Below are positions 32,121-43,480 of a DNA stretch of 64,000 nt, one piece after another (positions within the stretch are counted from its first letter, which is position 1; each line of letters begins with the position of its first letter). Origin of the DNA: Capra hircus. Taxonomy: Eukaryota; Chordata; Mammalia; Artiodactyla; Bovidae. The stretch is from assembly GCF_001704415.2 (NCBI RefSeq), contig NC_030831.1, positions 47,476,134 through 47,540,133 of the forward strand. The letters are read 5' to 3'. A model generated the notes under the pieces. The model saw only the letters and a list, made by a program, of their open reading frames with translations. It did not search any database and was not told the DNA's origin. The position numbers and the translations under genes are program-made.

Positions 32121-32380
32121 AGTTCAGTACCATTCAGTCACTCAGTCATGTTCGACTTTTTGCAATCCCATGGACTGCAGCATGCCAGGCTTCCCTGTCC
32201 ATTACCAACTCCTGAAGCTTGCTCAAACTCATGTCCATCGAGTTGTGATGCCATCCAACCATCTCATCCTCTGTCGTCCCCTTCTCCTCCTGCCTTCAGT
32301 CTTTCCCAGCATCAGGGTCTTTTCTCAGTCAGTTCTTCACATCAAGTGGCCAAAGTATTGGAGCTTCAACTTCAGCATCA
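32121..32380 (-). mobile_element. BovB 3' tail fragment
   Basis: Antisense BovB 3' end: 'gtcactcagtcatgttcgac', 'ccatccaaccatctcatcctc', 'tggccaaagtattggagc'. Truncated at its 5' side. Confidence 0.92.
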
Positions 32381-32739
32381 ATTCAAAACACTGTGCACAC
32401 ATTCAGTTAAGCAGCATTGTCTCTTGTTTCTGTTCCCCGACCTGCACACACATTTACCCTTTGTAGGATATAAAATCTGGTATGCTTATGCAGTCCAAGT
32501 TTGTGCCTTGAATACTTTAAAAAAATATATTGTTACGGCATCTTTCCTCCTATCTTTCCTGAGGCCCCTCAGCTTAATTCCCTGAACTCTTCATCTCTGG
32601 TTTGTTATTGAACACAAACATGAACTTTCTTCCAGCAAACCTGGCTCTCACCTGGCTTTCAATTGCTTTTAAGGTATTTCTTCCTGAGGATTTCATAAAT
32701 GGAAGTCCCAGGAAGACTGCATTTCATTACAAGAATAGG
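32381..32739. other. Unassigned DNA
   Basis: Nothing recognised. Confidence 0.4.
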
Positions 32740-32744
32740 ATTGC

Positions 32745-32815
32745 ACAAGAGAAAGAGCATAAACTTTGGAGGCAAATAGAATTGCATTAAAATTCTGGCT
32801 CCAATATTATAGACG
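32745..32815 (+). repeat. MIR 5' part
   Basis: 'aagagcataaactttggaggcaaatag..attctggctcc' follows the MIR 5' half (agagcacggactctggagccagac … cccggctctg). Confidence 0.5.
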
Positions 32816-32931
32816 TCAACAGAATAATAGGAAGATGTTAAGAGTAACTTGGTGCCAATAAATTCAACAGCTTAGATAGAATAGACAAATTATTTGAAAG
32901 ACACAAATGATTAAAACTTACTGAAAAATAA

Positions 32932-33281
32932 AAATGAACTTACATACAGAACAGAAATAGGCCCACTGACATAGAAAACAAACTATGATCAGCAAAAGGG
33001 AAAGGTAGGGAGGGATAAATTGGGAGTTTGAGATTAACATACACACACTACTGTATATAAAATAGATAACCAACAAGGACCTACTGTATAGCACAGGGAA
33101 TTGTATTCAACATTTTGTAATAACCTATGAGGGAAAAGAAATTGAGAAAAATAAATATGTATATCTCTATGTATGACTGAATCACTTTGGTGATTTGAAT
33201 CACTTCGGTGGTACCTGAAATTAACCCAATACTGTATATCAACTATATGTCAATAAAAAACTAAAAGTTGAAATTTAAAAA
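32932..33281 (+). mobile_element. L1 3' UTR, cetartiodactyl type
   Basis: 'gggagggataaattgggagtttg', 'aaatagataaccaacaaggacc', 'gtatagcacagggaattgtattc', 'ctgtatatcaactatatgtcaataaa' are the 3' UTR of ruminant/cetartiodactyl L1. Contains an 18-bp imperfect duplication of 'gaatcacttyggtg' (33179-33213). Confidence 0.88.
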
Positions 33282-33285
33282 GCTC

Positions 33286-34037
33286 ACTGTAGAAGAAATA
33301 GAAAATCTAAAAAATTCTTATATCTATTAAAGAGATTGAGTTGCTAATGTAAAAATAGTAACTTTCTCACAAAGAAAATATCAGGAAGAAATAATACCAA
33401 TCCTCCATAAACTCTTTCAGAAAATAAGGAGGAAAAACTACTTTCCAAATTATTTTATGAAGAGAGAATTATCCTGACACCAAACGCAAAGACATTACAA
33501 AAAAAAAAGAGAATACAACAGGCAATACAATATCCCTCATGAACATAGTCATAAAAATCCTTAGCACACTATTAGTAAATTCCATACAATAGCATAAGAC
33601 AAAAACCTTTTAAAAAAAAAGGATAGGATAGTACATAAAGACCAAGTGGGATTTTTGCCAGAAATGTACAGTTATTTCAACATCCAAATGCCAATCAATA
33701 CAATTCATCATATTAACAGAATAAAGACAGAATACCATATGCTTATCTAAGCAGATGTAGAAAGTGTAGGAAATACATATGATAAAATTCAATTCCTCCA
33801 TTCATGATTTGAAAAGAAAAAAACTCTTAGCAAACTAGAAATGAAAGGGAGATCCTTAATCTGATAAAGGATATCTATGAAAAATTTATAGTTGACATCA
33901 TACTTAACAGTAAAATATTGAACAGTTTTCTCCTAATATTGTAAACATTGCAAGAAATCATCCACATCATCCCTATTCAACACTATATTGGAGGTCTTGG
34001 CTAGTGCAATAAAGCAAGAAAAAGAAATAAAAGGGAG
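33286..34037 (+). mobile_element. L1 ORF2 fragment (reverse transcriptase region)
   Basis: Sense L1 ORF2 with lesions: 'gcaatacaatatccctcatgaac', 'gaccaagtgggatttttgcc', 'atgccaatcaatacaattcatc', 'ttcaacactatattggaggtcttggctag' give the L1 polymerase order up to the LFNIVLEVLA block. Covers the same protein segment as 35000-35370, so these are two different L1 copies. Confidence 0.85.
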
Positions 34038-34497
34038 AGGGATCCAGAGAGCAGAGTAGGAAGACCCTGAACTTACTTCCTTCAACAGGCACACCAAATT
34101 ACAAGTACATACAGGAAAACTATCTATGAAAATGACCTGCAGGCGCGTGGAAAACATTTTCTCAACTTAAAGATAGAAAGAAAGAGCCACAGGTAGGAGG
34201 AGAGGAGGTGCGATAGAGTCAGGACTCACATTCCCAAGTGAGCCTCACAAACAGGTGGGATATCATAAGTGCAGAGGTCCTTACTGAGGAGTGTGGGGTT
34301 CAAGCTCCATACTGAGATCCCCATCCCAGGGATCCTGCACCAGGAAAACGAATCCTCAGAAAGTTTGAATTTGAAAGCCAGTGGTACTTACATTCAAGAA
34401 AGATACAGGAAACAGAAACTTCATTCTTAGAGTGCAAGCAAAATCTCATATGCTCTGATCCCAGTGCAGAGGCAGGAGTTAAAAGACACCTGAGTAA
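34038..34497. repeat. Probable L1 5'-type or unassigned repeat
   Basis: 'cagagtaggaagaccctgaacttacttccttcaacaggcacacc' and 'ccagggatcctgcaccaggaa' resemble 5' leader sequences of artiodactyl retroelements (L1 5' UTR or similar). Family uncertain. Confidence 0.35.
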
Positions 34498-34742
34498 GAC
34501 CCATATAGGTTTCTCAGGAGACAAGTAAGATGGTCTGGTGATATTCCCATCTCTTTTAAGAATTTTCCACAGTTTGTTATGATCCACACAGTCAAAGGCT
34601 TTAGCATAGTCAATGAAACAGAGGTAGATGTTTCTCTGGAATTCCCTTGCTTTCTCTGTGATTCAGCAAATGTTGGCAATTTGAACTCTGGTTCCTCTGC
34701 TTTTTCTAAACCCAGCTTGAACATTTGGAAGTTCTTGGTTCA
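34498..34742 (-). mobile_element. Internal BovB reverse-transcriptase fragment
   Basis: Antisense BovB from the QAGFRK block (right) to the KLWKILK block (left); the FIDYAKAFD motif is readable on the minus strand. Unusually, it lacks the BovB 3' tail, so it is truncated at both ends. Confidence 0.88.
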
Positions 34743-34999
34743 CATAAAATGTTAAAGAAAACTTCTCTAAGTAGAAAAGAAAAGGCCACAACTAGAAATA
34801 TAAAAGTTATGAAAGGAAAAATTTCACTGGTAAAAGCAAGTATATAGTAAAGGTAGTGAATCAACCAATTATAAAGTGAATGGGAAGATTAAAAGACAAA
34901 AGTGGCAAAGCCATCTATGTCTACAATATAAATAGTTATAGAATACTCAGAGATATAAAATACAATGTCAAAACATAAATCTGTGGAAGGGAGTAAAAA
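34743..34999. repeat. Unassigned old repeat-like A-rich DNA
   Basis: 'gtatatagtaaaggtagtgaatcaacc', 'aaaagacaaaagtggcaaagccatc' resemble an old LINE-associated repeat, family not assigned. Confidence 0.35.
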
Positions 35000-35633
35000 T
35001 TAAGGATAAAAATCATACAATCATCTCAGTAGATGCAGGAAAAAATCTCTGACAAAATCCAACAAAATTCAATTTATGATAAAAACTCTCAACAAAATTG
35101 TTACAGAAGGGCAATACATAATAAAGGCCACATATGACAAAACCATAGCCAATATATCAATGGTGAAAAGACAAGAATATTCACTCTCACTACTTTTATT
35201 CAACATAGTATTGGAAGTCTTAATCCCAGCAATCAGACAAGAAAAAGAAATAAAAGGCATTCAAACTGCAAAGGAAGAAGTGAAACTGTCACTGCTTACA
35301 GATGACACGATACTGTATACAGTAACTCTAAAGTTTCCTCTAAAAAACTCTATTAAAAGTAATAAATGAATTTATTAAAGTTTCCAGATATAAAATTTAT
35401 ATGCTGGAATCTGTTGCAATTCTATACACTAATAACAAACTATCATGAAAAGAAATTAGGAAAACAAACTCCTTTAGAATTGCATCGAAAATAATAAAAT
35501 GCTTAGAAATAAATCTAACCTAAGAGGGGAAAGACCTATACTCTGAAAGCTTGTAAGACACTGATGAAAGAAATTGAAGATGACAGAAACAAATGGAAAG
35601 ATATACCATACTCATGGACTGGAAGAATTGATA
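35000..35633 (+). mobile_element. L1 ORF2 fragment, upstream of Tigger
   Basis: Sense L1 ORF2. Order of blocks is L1 polymerase ('tttatgataaaaactctcaac', 'ctttattcaacatagtattggaagtc', 'gaagaagtgaaactgtc'), then 'tggactggaagaattgata', where a Tigger transposon interrupts it. Continues at 36527 with 'ttgttaaaatgatcatac'. Confidence 0.88.
35076..35369 (+). pseudogene. L1 reverse transcriptase remnant
   Basis: About 98 open codons of L1 ORF2 including the LLFNIVLEVL and RQEKEIKGIQ blocks. The catalytic FADD box is changed: positions 35295-35306 encode LTDD, alanine to threonine and phenylalanine to leucine. A frameshift follows. Not functional. Confidence 0.8.
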
Positions 35634-36524
35634 CAGATAGTCCCTAACATATGAATCCTCAAGTTGTGAACTTCCAAAAATGCAAACATGTTTGCAGGTC
35701 ATATGTTTGTGAGTTCATGTGTCTGGCGTACATTTTAAAGTGCATACATCCTCTACAAGTGGTTGTGCTTTTGTGTACAAGTTGGAGCTAGATCTTCAAG
35801 AGAATGACTTCACTGAATTCCTTGCTATGCAACACGTGGAGCTTACTAATGAAGACTTGATGAAATTGGAGGCCCAGAGAAGGGATGAAGAGAGACAAAA
35901 GGAAGAAGCAGTAACTAAAGAACTGAAAAGGTTCATGATGCAGGAAATGGCAAGGGGATTCTGTTTATTTGAGAAGGCGCTATTAGTTTTTTGAGGCTCA
36001 GGACCTGAATGGCGAATGGTATGAGAAGGTTGCAACAACAACTTTTCAAAATGCAATTCAGTGCTACCGTGTCATCTAGGACGAGACACCACGGGATCTC
36101 TTTTTTAAGAGGAGAGAGAGAATCGAATCCAGCAAGGAACCAGAACCTGTGCCATCAACATCAGGCACGAGCAAACTTGCAGCTACTACTGCTGGCAATC
36201 TTTCAGCTCTACCGTTTCCCACCCCCTCCCCTCCAGTCAGTAATTCTTCCTGCCTGTTCACCTGATGCCAGTTCTTGCATGCCAGCTGTGGCATGGTACT
36301 ACTGTACTTTTCAAGGTACTGTACTGTAAGATTAAAAATGTTTTATTTTGTGTGTTTTTTTAATGTATTATTTGTGTGAAAATATTATAAACCTGCTATA
36401 GTACAGTACTATATAGCTTATTGTGTTAGTTGGGTACCTAAGCTAACTTTGTTGGACTTACAAACAAATTGGACCATGAACACACTCTAGGAATGAAACG
36501 TGTTCATACGTAGGGGACTTATTG
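35634..36524 (+). mobile_element. Tigger (pogo-type) transposon inserted in L1
   Basis: 891 bp bounded by related inverted ends, CAGATAGTCCCTAACATATG at left and the complement CAATAAGTCCCCTACGTATG at right. It has TA on both sides (35632-35633 and 36525-36526), the diagnostic mariner/pogo target duplication. The L1 reads straight across when it is removed. The 5' part of the transposase gene is missing. Confidence 0.88.
35719..36290 (+). pseudogene. Tigger transposase C-terminal remnant
   Basis: An acidic C-terminal tail of a Tigger/pogo transposase is readable: ELTNEDLMKLEAQRRDEER, then RFMMQEMARGFCLFEKALL (35930s-35990), then after a stop at 35992-35994 further family-like sequence in other frames (QNAIQCYR near 36045). 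The DDE catalytic core and the DNA-binding N-terminus are absent. No activity expected; it may simply be the tail carried by a deleted family. Confidence 0.75.
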
Positions 36525-36526
36525 TA

Positions 36527-38178
36527 TTGTTAAAATGATCATACTCCCAAAGGCAATACACATATTCAGTGCAATCCCTATCAAAATACTAATGGCATTT
36601 TTCACAAAACTAGAATGAGCAACCCCAAAATTTGTATGAAACCACAAAAGAACCCAATAGCCAAAACAATCTTGAGAAAAAAGTTGGAGATATCATGGTC
36701 CCTGACTTCAGACCATGCTACAGAGCCATGGTAATCAAATCAGTATGGTACTGACACAAAAACAGACAAATAGATTAATGGAACAAAAGGGAGAGATCAG
36801 AAATAAATCTGTGCTTGAATGAACAATTAATCTACAACGTAGGAGGCAAGAGTATACACTGGGGAGAAGACTTTCTTTAATACATGATGTTGGGAAAATT
36901 GGATAGCTATATGCAAAGGATTAAAACTGCACCATTTTTTCACATCATATAAAAAAAAAAACTCAGTATGTATTCTGCACTTAAGTGTAAGACCTGAAAT
37001 TTTAAAACTTCTAGAATAGAACACAGACAGTATACACTTTGACATCAATCTAAGTAATATTTTTTGAATCTATCAGGCAAAGGAAACAAAAAATAAAAAA
37101 TGAAAATTGAACCAAATTGGACTAAATTGAACCAAAAAGCTTTTGCAAGGTAAAAGAAACCATCAACATAATAAAAAAGGCCATCTAATGAATGGGAGGG
37201 GATATTTGCAAATGACATATCCAAAGATGTTAATATCCAAAACATAAGAAGAATAACTCAATATAAAAAATTTTAATGTACAGAGGACATAAGTAGAAAG
37301 AAGGCACACAGATGGTTAACAGATACATGAAAAGGTGCTCAAAATCGTTAATCATGAGGGAAATGCAAATCAAAACCACAATGAGATGTCACCTCTCACC
37401 TGTCAGAATGAGCACCATAAAAAGACAAGCAACAGGTGCTGCCTAAGATGTGAAGAGAAAGAGAACTCTTGTGTACTGTCTAGTGGGATCTTAAATTGGC
37501 ACAAACACTATGGAAAACAATATGGAGTTTCCATAGAAATTAAAAATAGAACCACCATATGATTCAGCAATTTCATCTCTGAGTATTTACCCAAAGAAAT
37601 AAAAAACACTAATTCAAAAAGATATATGCACCCCTACATTTACTGCAGAATTATTTACAACAGTCAAGATACTGAAGCAACCCAAGGGTCCATTCCATGA
37701 ATAAATGGATTAAAAAAACAGAATATCACTCAGACATACAAAAAGAATGAAATCTTTTCACCTGAGACAACACAGATGGATCTGGAGGGTATTATGGTAA
37801 GTGAAATAAGTCGGACAGGAAAAATGGATATATTCCATATGATTACACTTATATGTGGAACCTAAAAACAGAAGCAAGCAAACAAAGCAAAATGTAAAGA
37901 GACTCATAGATACAGAGAACAAATGAATGGTTGCCAGAGTGGAAGAGGTGGAGGAATGGGTAAAATCGGTAAAGGGAATTAAGATGTACATGCTTCCAGT
38001 TACAAAATAAACTAGTCACAAGAATGTAATATACATTGATAATGCTCTAATAACTTTGTATGGGGGCAGACGGTTACTAGACTTATCACGGTGATCACTT
38101 TGTAATGTTTAAATGTTGAATCACTATGGGTTTACCTGAAACTAATATGTTATACATCAACTATATTTCAAATTTAAA
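36527..38178 (+). mobile_element. L1 ORF2 C-terminus and 3' UTR
   Basis: Continues the copy from 35633: 'caatccctatcaaaatac', 'gccatggtaatcaaatcag', 'gaggacataagtag', 'atggttaacagatacatg', 'ggatgaata'-type ORF2 end, and the 3' UTR 'gaatggttgccagagtggaag' to 'catcaactatatttcaaatttaaaaa'. All frames broken. Confidence 0.9.
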
Positions 38179-38489
38179 AAAGAAATAAAAGTTTGCTATG
38201 ATTATGTAAATGTGATGGTGATCAATCTAAGTATGCTCTTTGGGACAGAGTGAGTGAATGCTTGATAAGAACTAACATCAATAAGTGATAGCTGAAGACT
38301 CAAAGAAATAAATTTCTAATGGTTGGATTTCAGATATGACATGAAGTGTGGCAGATACTTTAAGGCAGAAATCCTTGGTCAGTCCTCCTCACAATAGCCA
38401 TTTTTTCCTAATTTCTCCCAGATCTGGAATTTAAATGATATGATCTTATATTCTAAAGCAACTTGCTTTCATTTGACTCTCGAAACCAT
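38179..38489. other. Unassigned DNA
   Basis: AT-rich, nothing recognised. Confidence 0.4.
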
Positions 38490-38760
38490 CTTTGGAAGTA
38501 GATCATGAACCATAAGATTCTAGAGTGTGGAGGAAGTGAAGAGACTTGCCCAAGGTCACACAGCTCGCCCAAGCCTAAAGCCCAATGATTGTAAGTAGCC
38601 CAATAGATCATCCAGGGAAGGCAAAGGAGAAGGATGGGGAGGGGAGGTCTATTTTTGCAGAACCTCAGAGGAATCACTGTTTAAAACACTTTACTTCAGA
38701 GATGAAGTGGCATGCCCAGGGTCATAAAGAAAATTAGCAGCAGATTAGACATTCCCTGAA
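38490..38760 (-). repeat. MIR remnants (one or two), antisense
   Basis: 'gaagagacttgcccaaggtcacacagctcgcc' (38538-38569) is a textbook antisense MIR core. A second weaker match, 'gatgaagtggcatgcccagggtcataaag', follows at 38700. Confidence 0.75.
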
Positions 38761-39039
38761 TCTCAGCCTGGGGTTTTCTTCCTGCGTCCCCTGGCTCGCC
38801 CTCTCCCTTGGAAACAGTGATAGACCTGGTATTTTCTCTTGATCTCAAACAAGGCTGAGCTGCACAAGATGCTCTCCTCCCATGTATTTGTTCCCTTGCC
38901 TTTTCTGGCAGTGTGGTCCTGTCTCGTCTGTATACTCTTGCCAGGACAAATAGCTAAAAACAATGAAGGTCAGTGGCCTGTAGGCCCAGCTGTTGTGGCC
39001 AAGGACCATGCCCTACTTCTGGCTGCCAGGGAGCAGGAG

Positions 39040-39440
39040 GGACAGAGTAATTAATTTCTATGCATATCATTGCCAGGATCACTTACTGATCTGAGGAGGG
39101 AGATTAGAGATGTCACCCTGTAAATTGAGTCAGAGCCTTCACCTCGGTGCTTGGCTGGCAATTTTACACAGTGCTTGACACGGTAACAAACGCAGGGTAC
39201 TAAAAGGCAGCAACTCCCCTGGGTGATGGACGGGGGGAATTGGCCCAATAAATTGTTCCCTGTAAAAAGCCATGTTTCCCTCATTAAAAGGCAGTGAATT
39301 CTCTATTGCTTTTCATTAGCTCTGGCCTTGCTAGACATGAGGTGTAATTGACAGTGTGGTTACAGGAGGTGGGCCCCGAGGTGAGGAAGACAAAGAAGCT
39401 GAAAAGAGATTCTTATTTATTAAGGTAGAGGTGACAGGCG
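39040..39440. promoter_or_regulatory. Candidate conserved noncoding element
   Basis: Repeat-free, with repeated TTTCCCTCATTAAAAGG/CAATAAATTG/CATTAGC/GTAATTGACAG motifs and a POU-like 'ctatgcatatc' (39059-39069), retained CpGs and no coding frame. Looks like a distal enhancer by composition; conservation not testable here. Confidence 0.38.
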
Positions 39441-39649
39441 GCTGCTTAATAAGTTTTTGGTGAGGGGGGCAGGAGGTAGGAGAGTGATAGGAACCTCTGA
39501 GGGTTGCTCCAAGGGCATTGCACCCAGGAGAGTCAAGAGCCGGCCAGAAGAAGGGGCTGCCCTGCCAGGGCAGAGGCATACCAAGGAGCGGGTGGGTGGA
39601 GACCCCTCGTGCTCTTCTGCCCAGCCTGGGGAGTCCCGAGCACTGGCCT

Positions 39650-39760
39650 GGGGCCTGGTCCTGGGTGAGTCACAGACTAGACCAGTCGGCAGTCTCGGTG
39701 TCGTCATCTGAAAAATGGGCAGAATGGGATCAAGTGAGAGATCCTGTCTGTGAAGGCAGT
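39650..39760 (+). repeat. MIR remnant
   Basis: 'gggtgagtcacagactag..tcgtcatctgaaaaatgggcagaatgggatcaag' fits the sense MIR core. Confidence 0.45.
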
Positions 39761-40061
39761 TGAGGGAAAAGTTGAAAATATTATAGACTTACCTCTGTTT
39801 TCTGCAACTGCCTCTCTTCTTAGCATAAGCATGGACGCAACAGTTCTTTTTTCCTTCCATGGGTTTTAATTTGTCCCTTTCACTATCCATTGTGATGTTC
39901 GCATGAAGGCCCCGGCAGCCTTCACCCTGTCTCTTCTCACATGTGGCCTTCATTCTTAGTGACTTTCCCTATCTTCTGGCACAGCCTGAGGCTCCAGACT
40001 CATCTTACTCATCTTACATCTCCTTCCCATACCCTTGAGCCTCCATGGAAGCTGCTGACTG

Positions 40062-40274
40062 AAAGTGAAAGTGAAGTCACTCAGTCGTGTCCAACTCTGT
40101 GCGACCTCATGGACTGTAGCCCACTAGGCTCCTCTGTCCATAGGGATTCTCCAGGCAAGAATACTGGAGTGGGTTGCCATGCCCTCCTCCAGGGGATCCT
40201 CCCAACCCAGGGATCGAACCCAGGTCTCCCACATTGTAGGCAGATTCTTTACCATCTGAAACACCAGGGAAGCC
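40062..40274 (-). mobile_element. Bov-tA SINE
   Basis: Full antisense Bov-tA: tail 'aagtcactcagtcgtgtccaac', body, head 'tttaccatctgaaacaccaggg'. A 14-base A-run follows a little downstream (40301-40314). Confidence 0.93.
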
Positions 40275-41339
40275 CCAAGCCCCTTTTAGTGGGGGGAAAA
40301 AAAAAAAAAAGGCAAAACAAACTGAACAGGAGCTATTCTTCCATATTTAAAAGTGAGGTGCAGACCACCTATGTGGAATTTAGCCTAATACACTTCAAGT
40401 GTATTAAAGGGCTGAAGGCAAAGTCACGAAGGGTTTTTGGCAAAGAGGGCTGTGGGTGTGTTACAGGTCCTGCATCTTGTGGGAAAGACAGGAGGCAGCC
40501 TCCCCTTCACCTCTGGTCCATTGAGAGGGGACTTGGGAGAGATGCCAGAGAGCATGCTGGGTGTCCAGGAGCTGGAGGCAGTCTTGGCTGGGTGTGACAG
40601 GGCTGGAGGAATCGCAAAGCCAGCGGCTCTAGCTCCTGGCCTGAGGGAACAGGGGTGAGAAGGCCATCTTGCCGCACTGGCGACCCTTGAGGCAAAGCAA
40701 GCCCAAAGAGGAGCTGGACCCTGGAGACTTGGTGCTACCCGGAAGGTATTCATGGCTCACCTCACCACCTTCACCACCTCAGCAAATGCGCTACCCTTTG
40801 CTGGAAGTGCCATCAAGAGTTCCCTGTAGAAACCTTCAGGGAAGTGTCCCTGAGGAGAATAATCAGTTCAGAACTTCAGCCAACTCAGAGAAACTCAGTA
40901 TGAGTTACCAGTTTCCAGATGGGAGAAAATCAAAGTCAGGCTGGGTAAGACCCTCCCTTCTCTCTCCATTCTTATCAGGGATTGGTCCATGCCTCTGGGG
41001 CCAGGGGCAGAGGCAGGGAGGAGAAATGGAGAAAAAGCTGATTCTAACCCACTCAGCCACCAGCCCCTCCGATCCAGGCTGCCAGAGAATATCCTGGGCT
41101 ATGGGAGGGGCAAAGATTCACATTTAGACATTATTTTATCAGACATTTAATTACTAATAAGAGGTTATTCTTCTGGCTGGATGGGCCTTGAAGAACATTC
41201 ATTATCTGAGGGTCAAACAGACAGGCTATGGGTTTCCTCCAGGGGCAGCTGAGGCTCAAGACTCAAGGAGTAGGTTTGGTGGGCCTGTGATGGGGTGAAG
41301 GTGGGATGGAGAATATAATTGTTTCCTAATTGAACCTTA
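40275..41339. other. Unassigned DNA
   Basis: Single-copy-looking; several open frames overlap on both strands (40424-40753, 40669-41127) without domains or splice context. No gene called. Confidence 0.4.
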
Positions 41340-42217
41340 GTGAATTAGTTTCCTTGGGCTGCTTTGTAAAGTACCACAGATTGGGTGGCTTAAACAAGAG
41401 AAATGTATTCTCTCACAATTCTAGAGGCTGGAATTTCAAAATCAAGGTGCTGGCAGGGCTGTGTTCTCTGAGAAGGTGCCAGCAAAGATCAGTTCTAGGC
41501 TTCTTTCCTAGCTTCTGGTTGTTGTCATTCAGCCACTGAGTCGTGTCCAACTCTTTGAGACCCCGTGGACTGCAGCACAACAGGCTTCCCTGTCCTTCAC
41601 CAGTTCCTGGAGCTTGCTCAAACTCATGTCCATTGTATCGGTGATGCCATCCAACCATCTCATCCTCAGTTCAAACGCATCAATTCTATTGGTTTCTTTT
41701 TTCTTTGCATTGTTCACTTAGGAAGGCTTTCTTGTCTCTCCTTGCTATTCTTTGGAACTCTGAATTCAAATGGGTATCTCCTTCTTTTTATCCTTTGCCT
41801 TTCACGTCTCTTGTTTTCTCAGTTATTTGAAAGGCCTCCTCAGACAACCATTTTGCCTTTTTGCATTTCTTTTTCTTTGGGATGGTTTTGATCACCCCCT
41901 CCCGTACAGTGTTATGAATCTCCATCCATAGTTCTTCAGGCACTCTGTCTATCAGATCTAATCCCTGGAATCTAGCTTCCAGTAGCCTTAGGTGTTCCTA
42001 GATGACCACTTCTCCCCAAGTCTCTTCACCTTTGCTCTGTCCATCTCTGTATCCAGATTTCCTCCTTTTTATAAGGATACTGGTTGTTTTGGATGACGGT
42101 CTATCTTAATGACCTCATTTTAACTTGATCATTGGCAGAAACCTTATCTCCAGATAAGATCACATTCAAAGTTAGGACTTCTACATCTTTTGGGGGACAC
42201 AACCCAACTCATAACAC
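41340..42217 (-). repeat. MLT1-like LTR, antisense, split by BovB
   Basis: Left part 41340-41518 ('ttagtttccttgggctgctttgtaaagtacc', 'gggtggcttaaacaagagaaatg') and right part 41983-42217 ('ttttataaggatactgg', 'aatgacctcattttaac', 'ttgggggacacaacccaactcataaca') are collinear once the BovB insertion is removed. Confidence 0.82.
41508..41982 (-). mobile_element. Internally deleted BovB with target duplication
   Basis: Insertion 41519-41971 flanked by CTAGCTTCTGG (41508-41518) and CTAGCTTCCAG (41972-41982). On the minus strand it carries about 270 bp of the BovB region between endonuclease and polymerase, a short C-terminal piece, and the 3' tail; most of the reverse transcriptase is missing. 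A 62-codon fused frame runs across the junction. Confidence 0.88.
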
Positions 42218-43149
42218 CTAAGATCCTTGCTTGTTTGATGAATCCTTCTTTCTGGAGTGCCCCTGTGTGTCAGATGCTGTGCTGAGCCCTGAGGATGTTC
42301 AGTGGATTGCCTGGAGAGACCCACAGTTTGGGGGAGCACAGGACAATAGTGTCCACCCCGACAGAGGGGACCTCTCCTGCACCCGGAAGGGGATGTCTCT
42401 CTAGAGGAAGTCTTGAATTTCAAGTTAACAGCAGCTTGGCAGACTTGGGATGGGTGAGCCAGGCTAGGGGAAGGGTTAGGGTGACCCAGTTTCCCCAGGA
42501 TCAAGACAGTTCTTGAGATTTGGGATTTTCAGTGCCAAAGTCAGGAGCATCCCAGGCGAAACAGGAAGAGTCGGCCACCCTAGAAGGGGAGACACTTGAC
42601 TGCACAGCAGAGACAGGCAATCAGACAGAGTGAAATCAAAGGTGAGACGCAGTAAAACTTGTGTGAAGGCTCTCTGTGCACTGCTGGCTGGAATGTCTTG
42701 GGAAGACTGTGATGGGGAAGTAGAGCTGAAGTTGAGCTCTAGAGGATGGACGGTTTGGACATGGGGGATAGCGCCTCTTCAAGTGGAAGAATCAGAGTAG
42801 CAAGGTACTCAGGAGAGGGAGTTGTACCTGTAAGGACTTCAGATGAAAGAGGAAGTACAGTTCCTGCCCTTGGAGCTTAGAAGCTTGTGGAAGGAAGACA
42901 GAATCATGTCCATGTGTAGAGGCACCGTGAGGAAGGCCAGTGGTCAAGCCAGACCAGCCAGCAGGGACCCCAGGAAGCCAGACTTTCACAGGGAAAGGCT
43001 GGAAATGACAGGCCACCAAGGGAGCGGTCTTAAGCCTCCCAGACTCCTCCTGGGGGAAACTGCTCATTCCAGGATTCTGACCAAGGTGGGTCTCAAGGGC
43101 TAAAAACACTTTTGGCAAATGAGAAAGGCCCTTTTCTTCCCTTCCTTCC
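42218..43149. other. Unassigned; weak L2 traces
   Basis: 'gcccttggagcttagaagcttgtgg' (42868-42892) hints at antisense L2, otherwise nothing recognised. Confidence 0.35.
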
Positions 43150-43480
43150 TACTGACTTCATTCATCTTTCCTTCAATCCATCCAATAAATACTAAAGTGC
43201 CCATTCCATTCCTTCCGTGTCCTGGAGGCAAGGTGGATGACCTTCACAACAGTGAGTGAAAAGAGAAACGGCCTCTATGCTCACGGAAACTACAGTTCAG
43301 AGGGAGGAGACAGACATTTATTACATAGACAGGAAATAGCAACTAGGATCAGTGCAATGAAGATGAGAACCGAGGGTCCTCTGAGTGTCGTGACAGGTCT
43401 GAGATGACCTGGAAACCCAAGCAGCAGGGAGAGGTCTGACCATTCACCAGAACTCCCCAGGATGGCACGGAGGAGGAGCT
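43150..43480 (-). repeat. L2 3' region, antisense
   Basis: 'ttcattcatctttccttcaatccatccaataaatac', 'ggaaactacagttcagagggaggagacagac', 'tcagtgcaatgaagatgag' match the antisense L2 terminus and 3' UTR. Confidence 0.6.

Larger units (their letters stand above)
38761..40061. other. Low-repeat block with candidate regulatory DNA
   Basis: No transposon except a weak sense MIR at 39650-39760 ('ctcggtgtcgtcatctgaaaaatggg'). 39040-39440 is listed separately. Overlapping frames of 80-95 codons on both strands near 39330-39760 lack domains. Confidence 0.4.

Noticed and set aside
39420..39763. Three overlapping 80-95-codon frames on both strands
   Set aside because: GC-richer local composition lowers stop frequency; no conserved domain or exon boundary visible.
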